This document shows, piece by piece, positions 1-9,446 of a stretch of 30,490 nt of DNA. Numbering within the stretch: position 1 is the stretch's first letter; each line of letters begins with the position of its first letter. This stretch comes from Myxococcales bacterium (GTDB lineage Bacteria > Myxococcota > Polyangia > Polyangiales > Polyangiaceae), in NCBI GenBank assembly GCA_003151595.1, contig PLXW01000040.1:29304-59793 (forward strand), read 5' to 3'. A model generated the notes under the pieces. It searched no databases and was not told the DNA's origin. It saw nothing but the letters and a program-made list of their open reading frames with translations. The translations under genes and the position numbers were made by a program.

Positions 1-948
1 CTGGGCTTGCATGTCGGTGGGGAAGCCAGGGTGCGGTGCGGTCGTCGCGTTCACCGCGCGGATCGGGCCGGAGCGGCGCACGCGGAGGTGCTCCCCTTCG
101 CTGGCGATCTCGACGCCGGCGAGCTTCATCTTCACGATGAGCGCTTCGAGATCGGCGATCTCGACCCGCTCCAGCGTCACATCGGAGCCGGGCATCATCG
201 CCGCGGCGATCATGTAGGTCCCCGCTTCGATGCGATCGGGGATGATCGCGTGATCGAACGGCGCCAGCGCGTCGCGGTCGGCGCCCTTGATGCGAATGAC
301 GTCGGTGCCGGCCCCTTCGACCTCGGCGCCCATCTTGTTGAGGACCCGCCCCAGCTCTTCGACCTCGGGCTCGCGCGCGCAGTTCACCAGCGTCGTGCGC
401 CCTTTGGCGAGAGCGGCGGCCATCATCAGGTTCTCGGTGCCGGTGACCGTCGGGAGATCGAAGACGATCTCGGCGCCGCGCAGGCGTCCGGCGTTGCCCG
501 GGCCTTCGGCGATCACGTAACCGCGTTCGAGTTTGATGGTGCACCCCATCGCCTCGAGCCCCTTCAGGTGCTGATCGATCGGGCGCGCGCCGATCGCGCA
601 GCCGCCGGGAAGCGAGACCTTGGCGCGTCCGTACCGCGCGACGAGCGGGCCGAGCACCAGCACGCTGGCGCGCATCTGCTTCACGAGCTCGTACGGCGCT
701 TCGGGGCGCACGTTGCCGCTCGACGGCTCGAGCGTCACTTCCGGCGCGGCGACTTTTACCTCGCGACCGAGGAAGCGGAGGAGCGCGGCGGTGGTGGCGA
801 TGTCGCGAAGATCGGGGACGTTCCGGAGGCGGCTCGCGCCGTCGGAGAGGAGCGTCGCGCACAGAATGGGGAGCGCTGCGTTCTTCGCGCCGCTGATGCG
901 GACGTTGCCGCGCAAGACGTTCCCGCCTCGAATCTTGATCGCGTCCAT
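1..948 (-). CDS. murA: UDP-N-acetylglucosamine 1-carboxyvinyltransferase (partial, C-terminus off window)
   Basis: This enzyme transfers enolpyruvate from PEP to UDP-GlcNAc, the first committed cytoplasmic step of peptidoglycan synthesis. Reading leftward from the ATG at 948, the protein begins [20 protein letters not shown] and contains the family hallmarks [10 protein letters not shown] (about residues 20-29), [15 protein letters not shown] with the PEP-binding Cys at residue 117, and [10 protein letters not shown] at the window edge. About 316 of the usual roughly 420 residues are visible. An AG-rich Shine-Dalgarno stretch (AGGAGAAGG on the minus strand) lies a few bases before the ATG and supports this start. 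The glmU stop is only 60 bp upstream on the same strand, so the two are probably co-transcribed: GlmU makes the substrate that MurA uses. The identification is secure; only the missing 3' end is unknown. Confidence 0.97.
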   Translation of the reverse strand, partial: MDAIKIRGGNVLRGNVRISGAKNAALPILCATLLSDGASRLRNVPDLRDIATTAALLRFLGREVKVAAPEVTLEPSSGNVRPEAPYELVKQMRASVLVLGPLVARYGRAKVSLPGGCAIGARPIDQHLKGLEAMGCTIKLERGYVIAEGPGNAGRLRGAEIVFDLPTVTGTENLMMAAALAKGRTTLVNCAREPEVEELGRVLNKMGAEVEGAGTDVIRIKGADRDALAPFDHAIIPDRIEAGTYMIAAAMMPGSDVTLERVEIADLEALIVKMKLAGVEIASEGEHLRVRRSGPIRAVNATTAPHPGFPTDMQAQ

Positions 949-1008
949 GGTTGGCCTTCTCCTCTTACTGCCTGAAACGCGCGAGGGCGGCCAAGCGATC
1001 GACTCGTG

Positions 1009-2442
1009 TCACTTCGCGGCTTTCTTCGCCGCTGCGGCGTCCTTCTCCGCCTTCATGCGGGCGCGGAGCTTGGTCGCGTACCCCTCTTTGTTCACCTGCC
1101 TCACGCGCGCGATGGCGAGCGCGTCGGGCGGGACGTCGACCGTGACGCACGTGCCGGTGGCGACGTAGGCGCCGTCGCCGACGGTCACGGGGGCCACCAG
1201 CTGCGAGTCGCTGCCGATGAAGACGCCCGCGCCGATCGTCGTCGTGTACTTCTGGAAGCCGTCGTAGTTGCAGAAGATGGTCCCCGCGCCGATGTTCGCG
1301 CCGGCGCCGATGACGCCGTCGCCGAGGTACGCGAGGTGGTTGGCCTTGGAGCCCTTGTCCATGCGCGTCTTCTTGGTCTCGACGAAGTTGCCGACGTGCG
1401 CGTCCTCGCCGATGTCGCTCTCCGGGCGGAGGTGCGAGAAGGGGCCGATCTGTGCGCGCGGGCCGACCGTCGAATCGCTGGCGATGCTGTACGGCTTGAG
1501 CGTGACCCCTTCGCCGACGACGACGTTGGTGAGCACGCAGCCGACGTCGATCACCGCGCCGCGTCCGATGCGCGTCGCGCCGCGAAGCACCACGCCGGGC
1601 TCGATCGTCGCGTCGGGCTCGATGGTCACGGTCGATTCGATCCGCGCGCCGTCGCGCACGGTCACGCCCGCGACGCGCCACTTGCGCGCGATGCGCTCGA
1701 TCATCGCGCGGTCGGCCTCGGCGAGCTGCTGGCGATCGTTCACGCCGCCGAGCACCTCCGCGCGCGACGTGACCGCGACGATCCGCTCGTTGGCGCCGCG
1801 CGCGTACGAAACGATGTCCGTGAGGTACAGCTCCCCCTGCGCGTTGTTCGGGCGCAAGCTCGCGAGGCCGGCCTGCACCAGCGCGACGTTCGCCGCGTAG
1901 ATGCCGGGGTTGATCTCGCACACCGCGCGCTCGCGATCGTCCCGGAGGTCTCGCTGCTCGCGGATCTCGACGACCTCGTTCTTCTCGTCGCGCATCACGC
2001 GGCCGTAGCCGAACGGATCGCCCACCACGCACGTCGCCAGCGCCAGCCCCGGCTCGTCGCCGAGCGCCTTCATGACCGGCGCGAGATCGTCGGCCGACAC
2101 GAGCGGCACGTCGCCGTAGAACACGAGGACGCTCTCTGCCTCGGCCCGCACGGCGCTCATCCCGGCGCGCGCCGCGTCGCCCGTCCCGCGCTGCTGCTCC
2201 TGCACGGCGGTCTTCACGCGCGGACCGAACGCCTTCGCCAGGTACGCGGCGACCTCTTCGCGCCCGTGCCCGACGACCACCACGACCTCGCCGCACCCGG
2301 CCTCGAGCGCCGCTTCGACCGGATAGTGAACCAGCGGGCGGCCGGCGATGGCGTGGAGAACCTTGGGCTTTGCGCTCTTCATGCGCGTGCCCTGGCCGGC
2401 GGCGAGGATGACGGCGGTCGTGCTGGCGAATGCGGCGGTCAT
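1009..2442 (-). CDS. glmU: Bifunctional glucosamine-1-phosphate acetyltransferase / N-acetylglucosamine-1-phosphate uridyltransferase
   Basis: GlmU acetylates glucosamine-1-phosphate and couples the product to UTP, giving UDP-GlcNAc for peptidoglycan and lipopolysaccharide. The 477-residue protein has the nucleotidyltransferase signature LAAGQGTRMKSAKPKVLH (about residues 13-30). Its C-terminal half is a left-handed beta-helix with hexapeptide repeats, including KANHLAYLGD (catalytic His about 369), IGAGTIFCNYDG and GSDSQLVAPVTVGDGA, and the conserved KEGY near the end. It is slightly longer than the E. coli enzyme (456 residues) because of a C-terminal Lys/Ala-rich tail, AEKDAAAAKKAAK. It is the upstream partner of murA on the same strand, with a 60-bp gap. 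The start is the ATG at 2442; the next gene, on the plus strand, is divergent. Confidence 0.97.
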   Translation of the reverse strand: MTAAFASTTAVILAAGQGTRMKSAKPKVLHAIAGRPLVHYPVEAALEAGCGEVVVVVGHGREEVAAYLAKAFGPRVKTAVQEQQRGTGDAARAGMSAVRAEAESVLVFYGDVPLVSADDLAPVMKALGDEPGLALATCVVGDPFGYGRVMRDEKNEVVEIREQRDLRDDRERAVCEINPGIYAANVALVQAGLASLRPNNAQGELYLTDIVSYARGANERIVAVTSRAEVLGGVNDRQQLAEADRAMIERIARKWRVAGVTVRDGARIESTVTIEPDATIEPGVVLRGATRIGRGAVIDVGCVLTNVVVGEGVTLKPYSIASDSTVGPRAQIGPFSHLRPESDIGEDAHVGNFVETKKTRMDKGSKANHLAYLGDGVIGAGANIGAGTIFCNYDGFQKYTTTIGAGVFIGSDSQLVAPVTVGDGAYVATGTCVTVDVPPDALAIARVRQVNKEGYATKLRARMKAEKDAAAAKKAAK

Positions 2443-2702
2443 GGGGCGGCGAGTCTAGAGCAACCGAGGCCCCGGCTCGACAGTGCACTTGCGCGCGCAA
2501 ATGCTCGCGCGAATGCGCGCGGCGGAGCGCAGGCAAGCCGCGCCTTCGCGCACGAAGGGAAAGTTGTGCGCGCGACTCTGCGGTTCCTCGGTCCTTTCGC
2601 GAAAGCGCGCCGCACGGCCGATCGACGACTTCACGGCACGTCGCTCGCTATCGCTCTTGGCACGCGCATCGGACGCGCGCCTTCACGAACCCAGGAGACT
2701 CC
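2443..2702. other. Divergent intergenic region between glmU and the tectonin-like lipoprotein gene
   Basis: This 260-bp gap must carry the promoters for glmU-murA (leftward) and for the lipoprotein gene (rightward). It is GC-rich with runs of alternating GC around 2490-2525. I could not pick convincing -35/-10 elements by eye. The only clear element is the Shine-Dalgarno AGGAG at about 2693-2697, just before the ATG at 2703. Confidence 0.5.
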
Positions 2703-3584
2703 ATGATCTCGACCCGTATCTTCGCTCTCTCGACCCTCGCGATCCTCGCCGGCTGCTCCGCGCCGCCCGGCGAAGACCTCTCGAGCAACTCGGCAGCCGT
2801 GACCATGGCGTTCACTTTCCACGAATTCACGTCGACGGGGTCTCCCGTGATCGACGTCGGATCCTGCCTGTACGACAGCTTCGGCAACGCGTCGGTGAGC
2901 TGGGTCGGAGCCAACGACCAGGAGTTCACCTGGAACTCGTTCAACAGCCTGGTGTTCACCGGAACGGCCGTCCCCAACACGTTCGGCTCCGGCATCGACC
3001 TCGGCGGGCTGGGCGCTTGGGCCGTCGAGCCCACGCACGCCATCTTTGGTTGGGTCAATGGCGTCTACGAACAGGTCAGCACCGGTCAGGCGACCGACAT
3101 CGGCGTGAGCAACGACGGAAAGACCACGTTCGTCGCCGGCGTGCCCGTCGGCGGGGGTGTCGGCAACGACTTCCCGATCTACAAGTACGTCGGGGCGCCG
3201 AGCTACTGGCAGCAGATGACGGGCCAATACGGCGTTCGCGTCGACGCCTCCAACGACGGAAGCGCGTGGGTCGTGAACAGCGCCGGCCAGGTGTGGCACG
3301 TCACCGGATCGCCCACGGCCCCGGTCGCAACGCGCATCGGACCGTCATGGACCAGCGCCACGGACATCAGCGTCGGCAGCGACAACAGCGTGTTCGTCGT
3401 CGGCAATGGCACTGCCGGCGCGGATCACGGGATCTTCGTGTTCGACCCCTCGATCAGCGACTTCCGCCAGATTCCCGGCGCTCTCGGCACGCGCGTCGCG
3501 GCGGCGTCGTCCACGGTGATCACGGTCGTCAACGCCGAAGGGCAGCTCTGGACGAGCGCCGTGCATCACGCCGGCTTGGAGTGA
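2703..3584 (+). CDS. Tectonin-like beta-propeller repeat lipoprotein
   Basis: The protein has 293 residues. The start at 2703 is supported by AGGAG five bases upstream and by the immediate lipoprotein signal MISTRIFALSTLAILAGC, with lipobox LAGC. An in-frame extension upstream lacks both. The mature part consists of imperfect repeats of about 45 residues ending in motifs such as DASNDGSAWVVNSAGQVWHV, DISVGSDNSVFVVG and AAASSTVITVVNAEGQLW. This matches the tectonin / RCC1-like propeller pattern (small residue, aspartate, aliphatic VWVV-type strand, Gly-Gln/Asn turn). Tectonin proteins generally bind glycans or surface ligands, so a surface-exposed, membrane-anchored lectin-like role is an inference. 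No enzyme motif is visible. It is a single-gene unit closed by a strong terminator at 3605-3641. Confidence 0.8.
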   Translation: MISTRIFALSTLAILAGCSAPPGEDLSSNSAAVTMAFTFHEFTSTGSPVIDVGSCLYDSFGNASVSWVGANDQEFTWNSFNSLVFTGTAVPNTFGSGIDLGGLGAWAVEPTHAIFGWVNGVYEQVSTGQATDIGVSNDGKTTFVAGVPVGGGVGNDFPIYKYVGAPSYWQQMTGQYGVRVDASNDGSAWVVNSAGQVWHVTGSPTAPVATRIGPSWTSATDISVGSDNSVFVVGNGTAGADHGIFVFDPSISDFRQIPGALGTRVAAASSTVITVVNAEGQLWTSAVHHAGLE

Positions 3585-3604
3585 ACCTTCGCCCCTGAAA
3601 ATCA

Positions 3605-3641
3605 GGCCCGCCTCGTCGTTCGAGGCGGGCCTTTTCGTTTT
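3605..3641 (+). terminator. Rho-independent terminator after the tectonin-like lipoprotein gene
   Basis: The 11-bp arms GGCCCGCCTCG (3605-3615) and CGAGGCGGGCC (3621-3631) pair perfectly around a 5-nt loop. They are followed by a T-rich stretch, TTTTCGTTTT, at 3632-3641. It lies 20 bp after the stop at 3584 and isolates this gene from the following lipoprotein/FadL pair. Confidence 0.93.
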
Positions 3642-3820
3642 GTCGGCTCGCCCGCGAGGAGGTCCGCTTCCGAAAAATGCCGCACCGCGTCCGATTTTAT
3701 TGGCGTTCGCGTCATCCGCCTCTATCACGTGGCCTCGCGCGTCGCCGTCCCGGCGGTAGACTCAACCCCCTCGCGGTGCTTGGGGGCGGGACACGCGAAC
3801 GCGCGCTTGGAGATACGAAG

Positions 3821-6800
3821 ATGCGTCGATTGGCGAGCCGTCCTCTTTTGTTTGGAGCGCTGAGCGCGCTTGCGCTCGTCGCCGCCTGCGTCCCCGACTT
3901 CGACACCACGCGCTCCCCTCCCCCGCGCGGCACGATCGGCCAGGAGCTGTTCGGCGTGGTGTGCGATCGCATCGGCGCGCAGGCGCTCTCCGAGGATCTC
4001 ACCGGCGCGTCGTTCCGCGCCATCTGTCACCCCGACACGACGGGCGCGTACGCGAGCAAGGTCGATCAGACGCTCCTGCCGCCGTCGAGCGCCAGTGCGC
4101 GCGACAAGGACGGCAACCCCGTCAGCGTCGACGTGCAGAACGCGAACCGCGCTCACGCCGTGGGGCGCGTCGAAGCGCTGGCGCGACGGCGCGCGGATCT
4201 GATCGCGTCGCTGGACGCCACGTTCCCCGACATCCCGGTGGCCACGAAGGATCTCCTGAACCCCGATCCGACCAAGACCTGTCAGCCCTCGACCGCCGAC
4301 GGCGGCGTCGACACGATGTCGAACCAGCTGGCCGACATGCTCAATCGGTTCCAGTCGCTCTACAACGACGGCACCATCCCGCAGTCGACCGAGTCGCTGG
4401 CGCGGGTGTTCGACGCCATCAAGGCTTCGCCCGACGCGCAGACGGCGTTCGCGCACTTCGAGGCGCGGCAGGGGTACCGGCCGATCGAGCTCACGCTCGG
4501 CGCGGCGCGTCCGGCGATCGCGTACGGCGGGCTGCGCGATCTGTCGAACGCCGCGGTCGCGCTCCTGTCGGCCGACTCGCAGCCGTACAACACGTCGAAG
4601 CTCGACGCGCAGGGGAACCGCGTGCCGATCCCCGGCCCGGCGAACGCGCTCTTCGCGCAGCTGATCGCGACGGCGCACGCCGAGCTCGCGTACGCCACGC
4701 CCGATCCGCTCCCGCCGACGCTGGCCGAGCCGAGCGATCCCGTGATCGGACGCACGCTCCTCAGTCGGCCGCGCACGGATCTCGAAGTGCTGGAGAAGCT
4801 CTTCTACGCGAGCGACCCGGCGTACGGGCTCGGCGGCGCGCCGCGGTACATCGCGCTCCGCGATCCGCGCGGGTACGTGAAGGTGAACCTGGACGCGAAC
4901 GGCCTGGTCCCCGCTCCGTTCCAGGACGCCGACAACGACGGCCTCGCCGACGTCGACGCGCTCGGTCAGTTCGTCATGACCGACGGCAGCATCGCGCCGT
5001 CACCGTTCTTCGCCGTCGGCTCGGCGTTCGGGACGCGCGACACGTACGGCCGCGCGATTCGCTCCGGCACCGTCGTCACCACGCCCACGGGCGACGGCGG
5101 CGACGACGGAGGCGGCGCGACGAGCGTCCCCGACGACGCGCTCCTCTACGACTACATCGACACGTCGACCGTCTTCGCCGCCTCGCTCCTTCGCAACCTG
5201 AAGCCGCTGGCGCAGCCCGACGAGACCGCGAAGCACAACACGCTCATGTACACGCTCGCCGGATCGCAGGTCCTCTTCGGCAAGCGCGACGGAACGACCG
5301 CGTCGAGCAAGTGCTACGCGCCCGATCCCACGAACCCGTCGTCGTGCACCGATCCCAAGTCGCTCCTCACGTACGACTCGTTCGAGACCGACACGTCGCC
5401 GCTCATCGACCTCGTCTACGCCATCGGCCAGATGATGGGCGACCCGACGATGGACGACACGCTGGCGTACGTGAAGAAGCTCTTCACCGACGACCTCACC
5501 GACGTGGCGCGCCTCGCGGGCGACGGGCTCGCGATCAAGGCGATGGCCAACCAGCACCCCGAAGCGAAGATCCCCGCGAGCTCGACGTTCTGGGACGAGA
5601 TGCTCGACGTGACCGTGCAGCTCGAACAGGAGCCGGGGTTGCTCGAGGACGTGCTGCGATCGCTCGGCGCCGACGGCTCGCAGAACCTCGGGAACATCTT
5701 CGCCAGTTACATGAGCTTCAACGATCGGATCTCGTACGACCCGAGCAACTTGAACGGTCCGCCGCTCAACGTGACGACCGGTCACGCCGGCGACATGCAG
5801 ACGCTCGTCGATCGAACGCAGCCCGACACCGGCTTCAACCGGAGCGCGTTCCTCCGCTTCCTCTCCCTCATCCACGACACGAACGGCGTGACGGCGTGCA
5901 ACAAGCCCGGTGCGATCGTCATCGCGCAGGGAATCCCGCTGCTCGGCACGGCGAACGTTTGCTCGGGCGGGTTGTGCAGCCTCGGGAGCTCGCCGTTTCA
6001 GGAGTGCGCGGTCTTCAAGATCGAGAATCTGGCGAAGTTCTACCTCGACTCGATCGTCGGCAAAGCCACGCTCAACTTCCGCTCCGACTTCTTGAAGAGC
6101 GGCATCCTCGGGATCGGCGCGGCGACCGTGCAGCTCGTCGAGCAGTCGAGCGGCATCGGCTACAACGCGAACGACACGTACGGCTTCTGGGACGCGACCG
6201 ACGCCAAGACGTTCCGCCCGCGACCGCAGTGGCTCAATCGGCTGGTGTTCTTCGATCAGGCGAACGACACGAAGTCGCCCACGACGCAGGCGTTCCTGGC
6301 GAGCCTTCAAGGGCCGCACATCGCGTCGTCGGTGTGCCCGCTGGTGTCGCCCGAACCGGCCGATCCGTGCAAGACCAGCAGCGACTGCACGTCCGCGACC
6401 GACATCTCGCCCGACGGGAAGATTCACGGGCTCCGCGACTGCTCGCAGCAGCCGAACGACTGGACCGACGTGCGGGGGAAAGACACGATCTTCGTGTGGG
6501 AGCAGTTCGGCTTCTACAACGCGATCACTCCGCTCCTGAACGCGTTCATCAACCACGGACGCGAAGACCTCTTCATCGCGCTGATGGAGACGATGTACCG
6601 CCACTGGGCCGACACGCAGGGCACGCCCGACGAGTGCACGATCAGCCCCGACGCGACGACGAAGTACAAGCAGTGCACGCAAGACGGCCTCGTCACGTAC
6701 GAGCCGCTGCTGGTGAACGCCTTTCAGGGGGACATCCTCCCCGCGCTTCACGATCTCGAGGCGTCGCTCACCAAGCAGACGATCTTGCACTGCACGGCGG

Positions 6801-7921
6801 CCGACCCGACGACGAACGTGTGCAGCGCGCAGCAGACGTACGACGGCGTCACGGTGCTCGCGAACGCGACGCGCGCGCTGGTCGATCCGTTGCAGGCGAA
6901 GGCGGCGGCGCTCACCGACAGGCAAGGGGGGACGACCGGGCTGCGGAACGACGGGACGACGAACCCGCAAGTGACGCCGATCTACCTGCTCACCAAGGCG
7001 CTCAACGACATGGACGGCGCGTTCGCGACTCAGGCGAGCCCCGATCCGAACGACGATCGCTTCGCGCAGTGGCGGCTGGCGCGGTCGCAGCTGGTCGATC
7101 AGTTCCTCACGATCGACGGGACGGGGGCGAGCGCGACGTTCGACAACGTGGGCACGCCGAAGTTCGTGCCGACGCTGCTCGACGTGATGCGCGCGCAGCT
7201 CTTCGCGCACTGCCCGACGACGTTCACCGCGCCGTTCACGCGCTGCGCGTGGGCGCGCGACGATTTCGCGAAAGAGCTGGCCAACGTGATCCACGGACCG
7301 ACGTTCGCGGCGACGATCGACGTGCTCGACGCCGTCCGGCGCGACTCGAACGCGCGGGCGCAGATGGGGGCGCTCGTGCAGTACCTGCTCGACGCCGCCT
7401 CGCAGAACGACGCGCTCCCGAACCTGCTCGCGTCGACGAACGACATGATCCAGCTGATGAAGGACGACACGAACCTCGTGCCGCTCTACCAGGCGCTGGC
7501 CTCGGCGTTCGTGCCGACGCAGACGAACGCGCAGGGGCAGATCACGCAGAAGAGCGTAGTCGATGCGAACCTCGCGCTGCTGGGGCGCATCTCGGGGCGC
7601 GCGCTCGACACGAACGGACATGAGATCTGCGCAGCCGAGCTCGATCCGAATCAGGTGCTCACGCTGGCGCTGGCGAACCTCGTCACGCCGATGGCGTCGC
7701 CGGCGTCCGGTGGGCAGAGCGGGCAACCCAATCAGGCGCCGCTTCAGACGATCATGGACGTCATCGGCGACGTGAATCGGTCGGATCCGACGCAGACCGG
7801 GAAGTTCGCCGGCACCGACTACGCGACGATCTCCAACGAGGTCAGCGACTTCATGCTCAACCCCACCAACGGCCTCGAGCAGTTCTACGCCATCGTCAGA
7901 AACGGGACCGTGCACGAATGA
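3821..7921 (+). CDS. Giant (1366-residue) lipoprotein of unknown function, translationally coupled to a FadL-type porin
   Basis: I do not recognise the family. The ATG at 3821 is preceded by GGAG (3809-3812) and opens a lipoprotein signal, MRRLASRPLLFGALSALA, followed by LVAAC, so the mature protein should be lipid-anchored in the envelope. It is mostly soluble and probably helical, with Cys clusters around residues 690-740 and 835-870, likely disulfides in the periplasm or outside. It also carries an Asp-rich calcium-loop-like motif DADNDGLADVDALG near residue 370 and an Asp/Gly linker around residue 425. No catalytic signature was seen. The frame stays open for 4.1 kb, and long open frames on the opposite strand look like GC-driven shadows. 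Its TGA overlaps the ATG of the FadL-type gene (ATGA at 7918-7921), which implies coupled translation and a joint role, perhaps in handling a hydrophobic substrate. Confidence 0.85.
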   Translation: MRRLASRPLLFGALSALALVAACVPDFDTTRSPPPRGTIGQELFGVVCDRIGAQALSEDLTGASFRAICHPDTTGAYASKVDQTLLPPSSASARDKDGNPVSVDVQNANRAHAVGRVEALARRRADLIASLDATFPDIPVATKDLLNPDPTKTCQPSTADGGVDTMSNQLADMLNRFQSLYNDGTIPQSTESLARVFDAIKASPDAQTAFAHFEARQGYRPIELTLGAARPAIAYGGLRDLSNAAVALLSADSQPYNTSKLDAQGNRVPIPGPANALFAQLIATAHAELAYATPDPLPPTLAEPSDPVIGRTLLSRPRTDLEVLEKLFYASDPAYGLGGAPRYIALRDPRGYVKVNLDANGLVPAPFQDADNDGLADVDALGQFVMTDGSIAPSPFFAVGSAFGTRDTYGRAIRSGTVVTTPTGDGGDDGGGATSVPDDALLYDYIDTSTVFAASLLRNLKPLAQPDETAKHNTLMYTLAGSQVLFGKRDGTTASSKCYAPDPTNPSSCTDPKSLLTYDSFETDTSPLIDLVYAIGQMMGDPTMDDTLAYVKKLFTDDLTDVARLAGDGLAIKAMANQHPEAKIPASSTFWDEMLDVTVQLEQEPGLLEDVLRSLGADGSQNLGNIFASYMSFNDRISYDPSNLNGPPLNVTTGHAGDMQTLVDRTQPDTGFNRSAFLRFLSLIHDTNGVTACNKPGAIVIAQGIPLLGTANVCSGGLCSLGSSPFQECAVFKIENLAKFYLDSIVGKATLNFRSDFLKSGILGIGAATVQLVEQSSGIGYNANDTYGFWDATDAKTFRPRPQWLNRLVFFDQANDTKSPTTQAFLASLQGPHIASSVCPLVSPEPADPCKTSSDCTSATDISPDGKIHGLRDCSQQPNDWTDVRGKDTIFVWEQFGFYNAITPLLNAFINHGREDLFIALMETMYRHWADTQGTPDECTISPDATTKYKQCTQDGLVTYEPLLVNAFQGDILPALHDLEASLTKQTILHCTAADPTTNVCSAQQTYDGVTVLANATRALVDPLQAKAAALTDRQGGTTGLRNDGTTNPQVTPIYLLTKALNDMDGAFATQASPDPNDDRFAQWRLARSQLVDQFLTIDGTGASATFDNVGTPKFVPTLLDVMRAQLFAHCPTTFTAPFTRCAWARDDFAKELANVIHGPTFAATIDVLDAVRRDSNARAQMGALVQYLLDAASQNDALPNLLASTNDMIQLMKDDTNLVPLYQALASAFVPTQTNAQGQITQKSVVDANLALLGRISGRALDTNGHEICAAELDPNQVLTLALANLVTPMASPASGGQSGQPNQAPLQTIMDVIGDVNRSDPTQTGKFAGTDYATISNEVSDFMLNPTNGLEQFYAIVRNGTVHE

Positions 7922-9387
7922 AGGCATTGAAGACGCGCGCACCGGCCACGAAGGCCGTGCGCGCTGCGGCGGTCGCAGGACTCGTCGCGATGGGGGTCTC
8001 TTCGCTCACGCCCGAAGCGCACGCGGCGGGTCTGTATTTCTCGGATCGCGGCGTGCGTCCGCTGGGGCGCGGCGGCGCGTTCGTGGCCGGCGCGGATGAT
8101 CTGGGATCGATCTGGTACAACCCGGCCGGCCTCGCCGACGCGGGGACGAGCATCCTGTTCGATGCGTCGTGGCTCCACTTCGGGAGCGACTTCTCGCGCG
8201 TGTCGAACGCGACGGACGCGAACGGCACCGTGCGCACGTACGCCTTTCCGTCGGTGAGAGGGACCACGCCCGTCCTTCCGATTCCGACGATCGGCGTCTC
8301 GTACAACGTGCCCAGCGCGCGCGAGCTCACGTTCGCGTTCGGCGCGTTCGCTCCGTACACCGCGGTCGCTTCGTACCCGGTCACGCTCGGCGACGGCACG
8401 CCGTCACCGTCGCGCTATTCGCTCGTGTCGCTCGACGGCTCGACGCTCGTCGTGACCGGCCTGTGGGCCGCGTACAAACCGATCGAACAGATTCGCATCG
8501 GCGCCGGCGTCGAAGCGCTGGTCGGCACGTTCGACTCGACTGTCGTCTTCAGCGCGTGTCCGCCGCAGAGCCTCGTGTGCGCGCAGGAAGATCCGAACTA
8601 CGACGCGTACAGCCAGCTGAAGGTCGGCCCCATCTTCGCGCCGAGCGGGAACATGGGCGCGACGTTCGTGCCCGATCCGCACCTGCGCATCGGCATCTCG
8701 GGGCAGCTGCCGTTTCACATCGACGCGCCGGCGACGGTCACGGTGAAGCTGCCGAACGCCGTCGAGTTCGATCACGCCAGCCAGCAAGGGAACCAGGCGC
8801 GCGTGAAGTTCGAGCTCCCGGCGGTGTTCCGCGCCGGCGTCGAAGGGCGCATGCGCGCAGGGCCGGGCGACCTGCGGGTGGAGCTCGCGTACGTGCGCGA
8901 GTTCTGGACGACGCAGCACTCGATCGACATCGTCCCCACGAACATCACGCTGCTGAACGTGCGGAGCTTTCCCAGCCCGTTCGCCGTGTCGCCGATCTCG
9001 ATCCCGCGCAACTTCGACAACTCGAACTCGATCCGCCTGGGCGGCGAGTACGCCTTCGTGGTCGACGGCTACAAGCTCGATGCGCGCGTGGGGCTGGCGT
9101 ACGAGACGAGCGCCGTGCCGCCGGCCTATGAGTCGCCGCTCACGGTCGACATGAACAAGGTGACGCTCGGCCTCGGCGGGAGCGTTCACCTCGGCGAGCA
9201 CTGGCGCTTCGACGCGGTGTACGCGCACGTCTTCGCGAGCACGGTCGTGGTCGATCCCGCGACCGCGGCGATCCCGAAGGTGAACCCTGTGCAGGGGAAT
9301 CCGACGCCGACGGCGGAGACGATCAACGGCGGGACATACACGGCGAGCGCGGACGTGATCGGCGTGGGGTTGAACTACCGGTTCTGA
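7918..9387 (+). CDS. Outer-membrane protein transport protein, OMPP1/FadL/TodX family
   Basis: FadL-family proteins are outer-membrane beta-barrels that pass long-chain fatty acids or other hydrophobic compounds. The 489-residue product has a Sec signal ending about AHA (residues 34-37). The family N-terminal signature follows: LGRGGAFVAGADDLGSIW, then YNPAGLADAG. The rest shows alternating hydrophobic/polar strands and ends in the barrel closure GVGLNYRF with C-terminal Phe, as expected for BAM-dependent outer-membrane proteins. The length fits the family (about 400-500). The ATG at 7918 overlaps the stop of the giant lipoprotein gene by 4 bp. The substrate cannot be told from sequence. Confidence 0.92.
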   Translation: MKALKTRAPATKAVRAAAVAGLVAMGVSSLTPEAHAAGLYFSDRGVRPLGRGGAFVAGADDLGSIWYNPAGLADAGTSILFDASWLHFGSDFSRVSNATDANGTVRTYAFPSVRGTTPVLPIPTIGVSYNVPSARELTFAFGAFAPYTAVASYPVTLGDGTPSPSRYSLVSLDGSTLVVTGLWAAYKPIEQIRIGAGVEALVGTFDSTVVFSACPPQSLVCAQEDPNYDAYSQLKVGPIFAPSGNMGATFVPDPHLRIGISGQLPFHIDAPATVTVKLPNAVEFDHASQQGNQARVKFELPAVFRAGVEGRMRAGPGDLRVELAYVREFWTTQHSIDIVPTNITLLNVRSFPSPFAVSPISIPRNFDNSNSIRLGGEYAFVVDGYKLDARVGLAYETSAVPPAYESPLTVDMNKVTLGLGGSVHLGEHWRFDAVYAHVFASTVVVDPATAAIPKVNPVQGNPTPTAETINGGTYTASADVIGVGLNYRF

Positions 9388-9403
9388 CGCGAGTCGCCCG
9401 GGG

Positions 9404-9433
9404 GTCCTTCGTCGCTGCGCTCCTCAGGATGAC
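9404..9433. repeat. 30-bp REP-like element between convergent genes
   Basis: The segment reads GTCCTTCGTCGCTGCGCTCC then TCAGGATGAC. Its ends are roughly complementary (GTCCT against AGGATGAC). From memory, near-identical sequences recur between genes in many high-GC bacterial genomes; there is only one copy in this window. It sits between the stops of the FadL-type gene and the convergent transglycosylase gene, where it could form a hairpin in either transcript. Confidence 0.55.
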
Positions 9434-9446
9434 GGAGTGGGGGGGA

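Noticed and set aside
3961..7623. Second long plus-strand open frame overlapping the giant lipoprotein
   Set aside because: Out of frame with the lipoprotein and extremely Arg-rich with no domain. It is a codon-bias shadow.
5000..7942. Very long open frame (980 codons) on the minus strand opposite the giant lipoprotein gene
   Set aside because: Composition is Arg/Val/Asp/His-rich with no recognisable motif. The plus-strand frame has a lipoprotein signal, a ribosome site and a coupled downstream gene. Long antisense frames are expected at this GC content.
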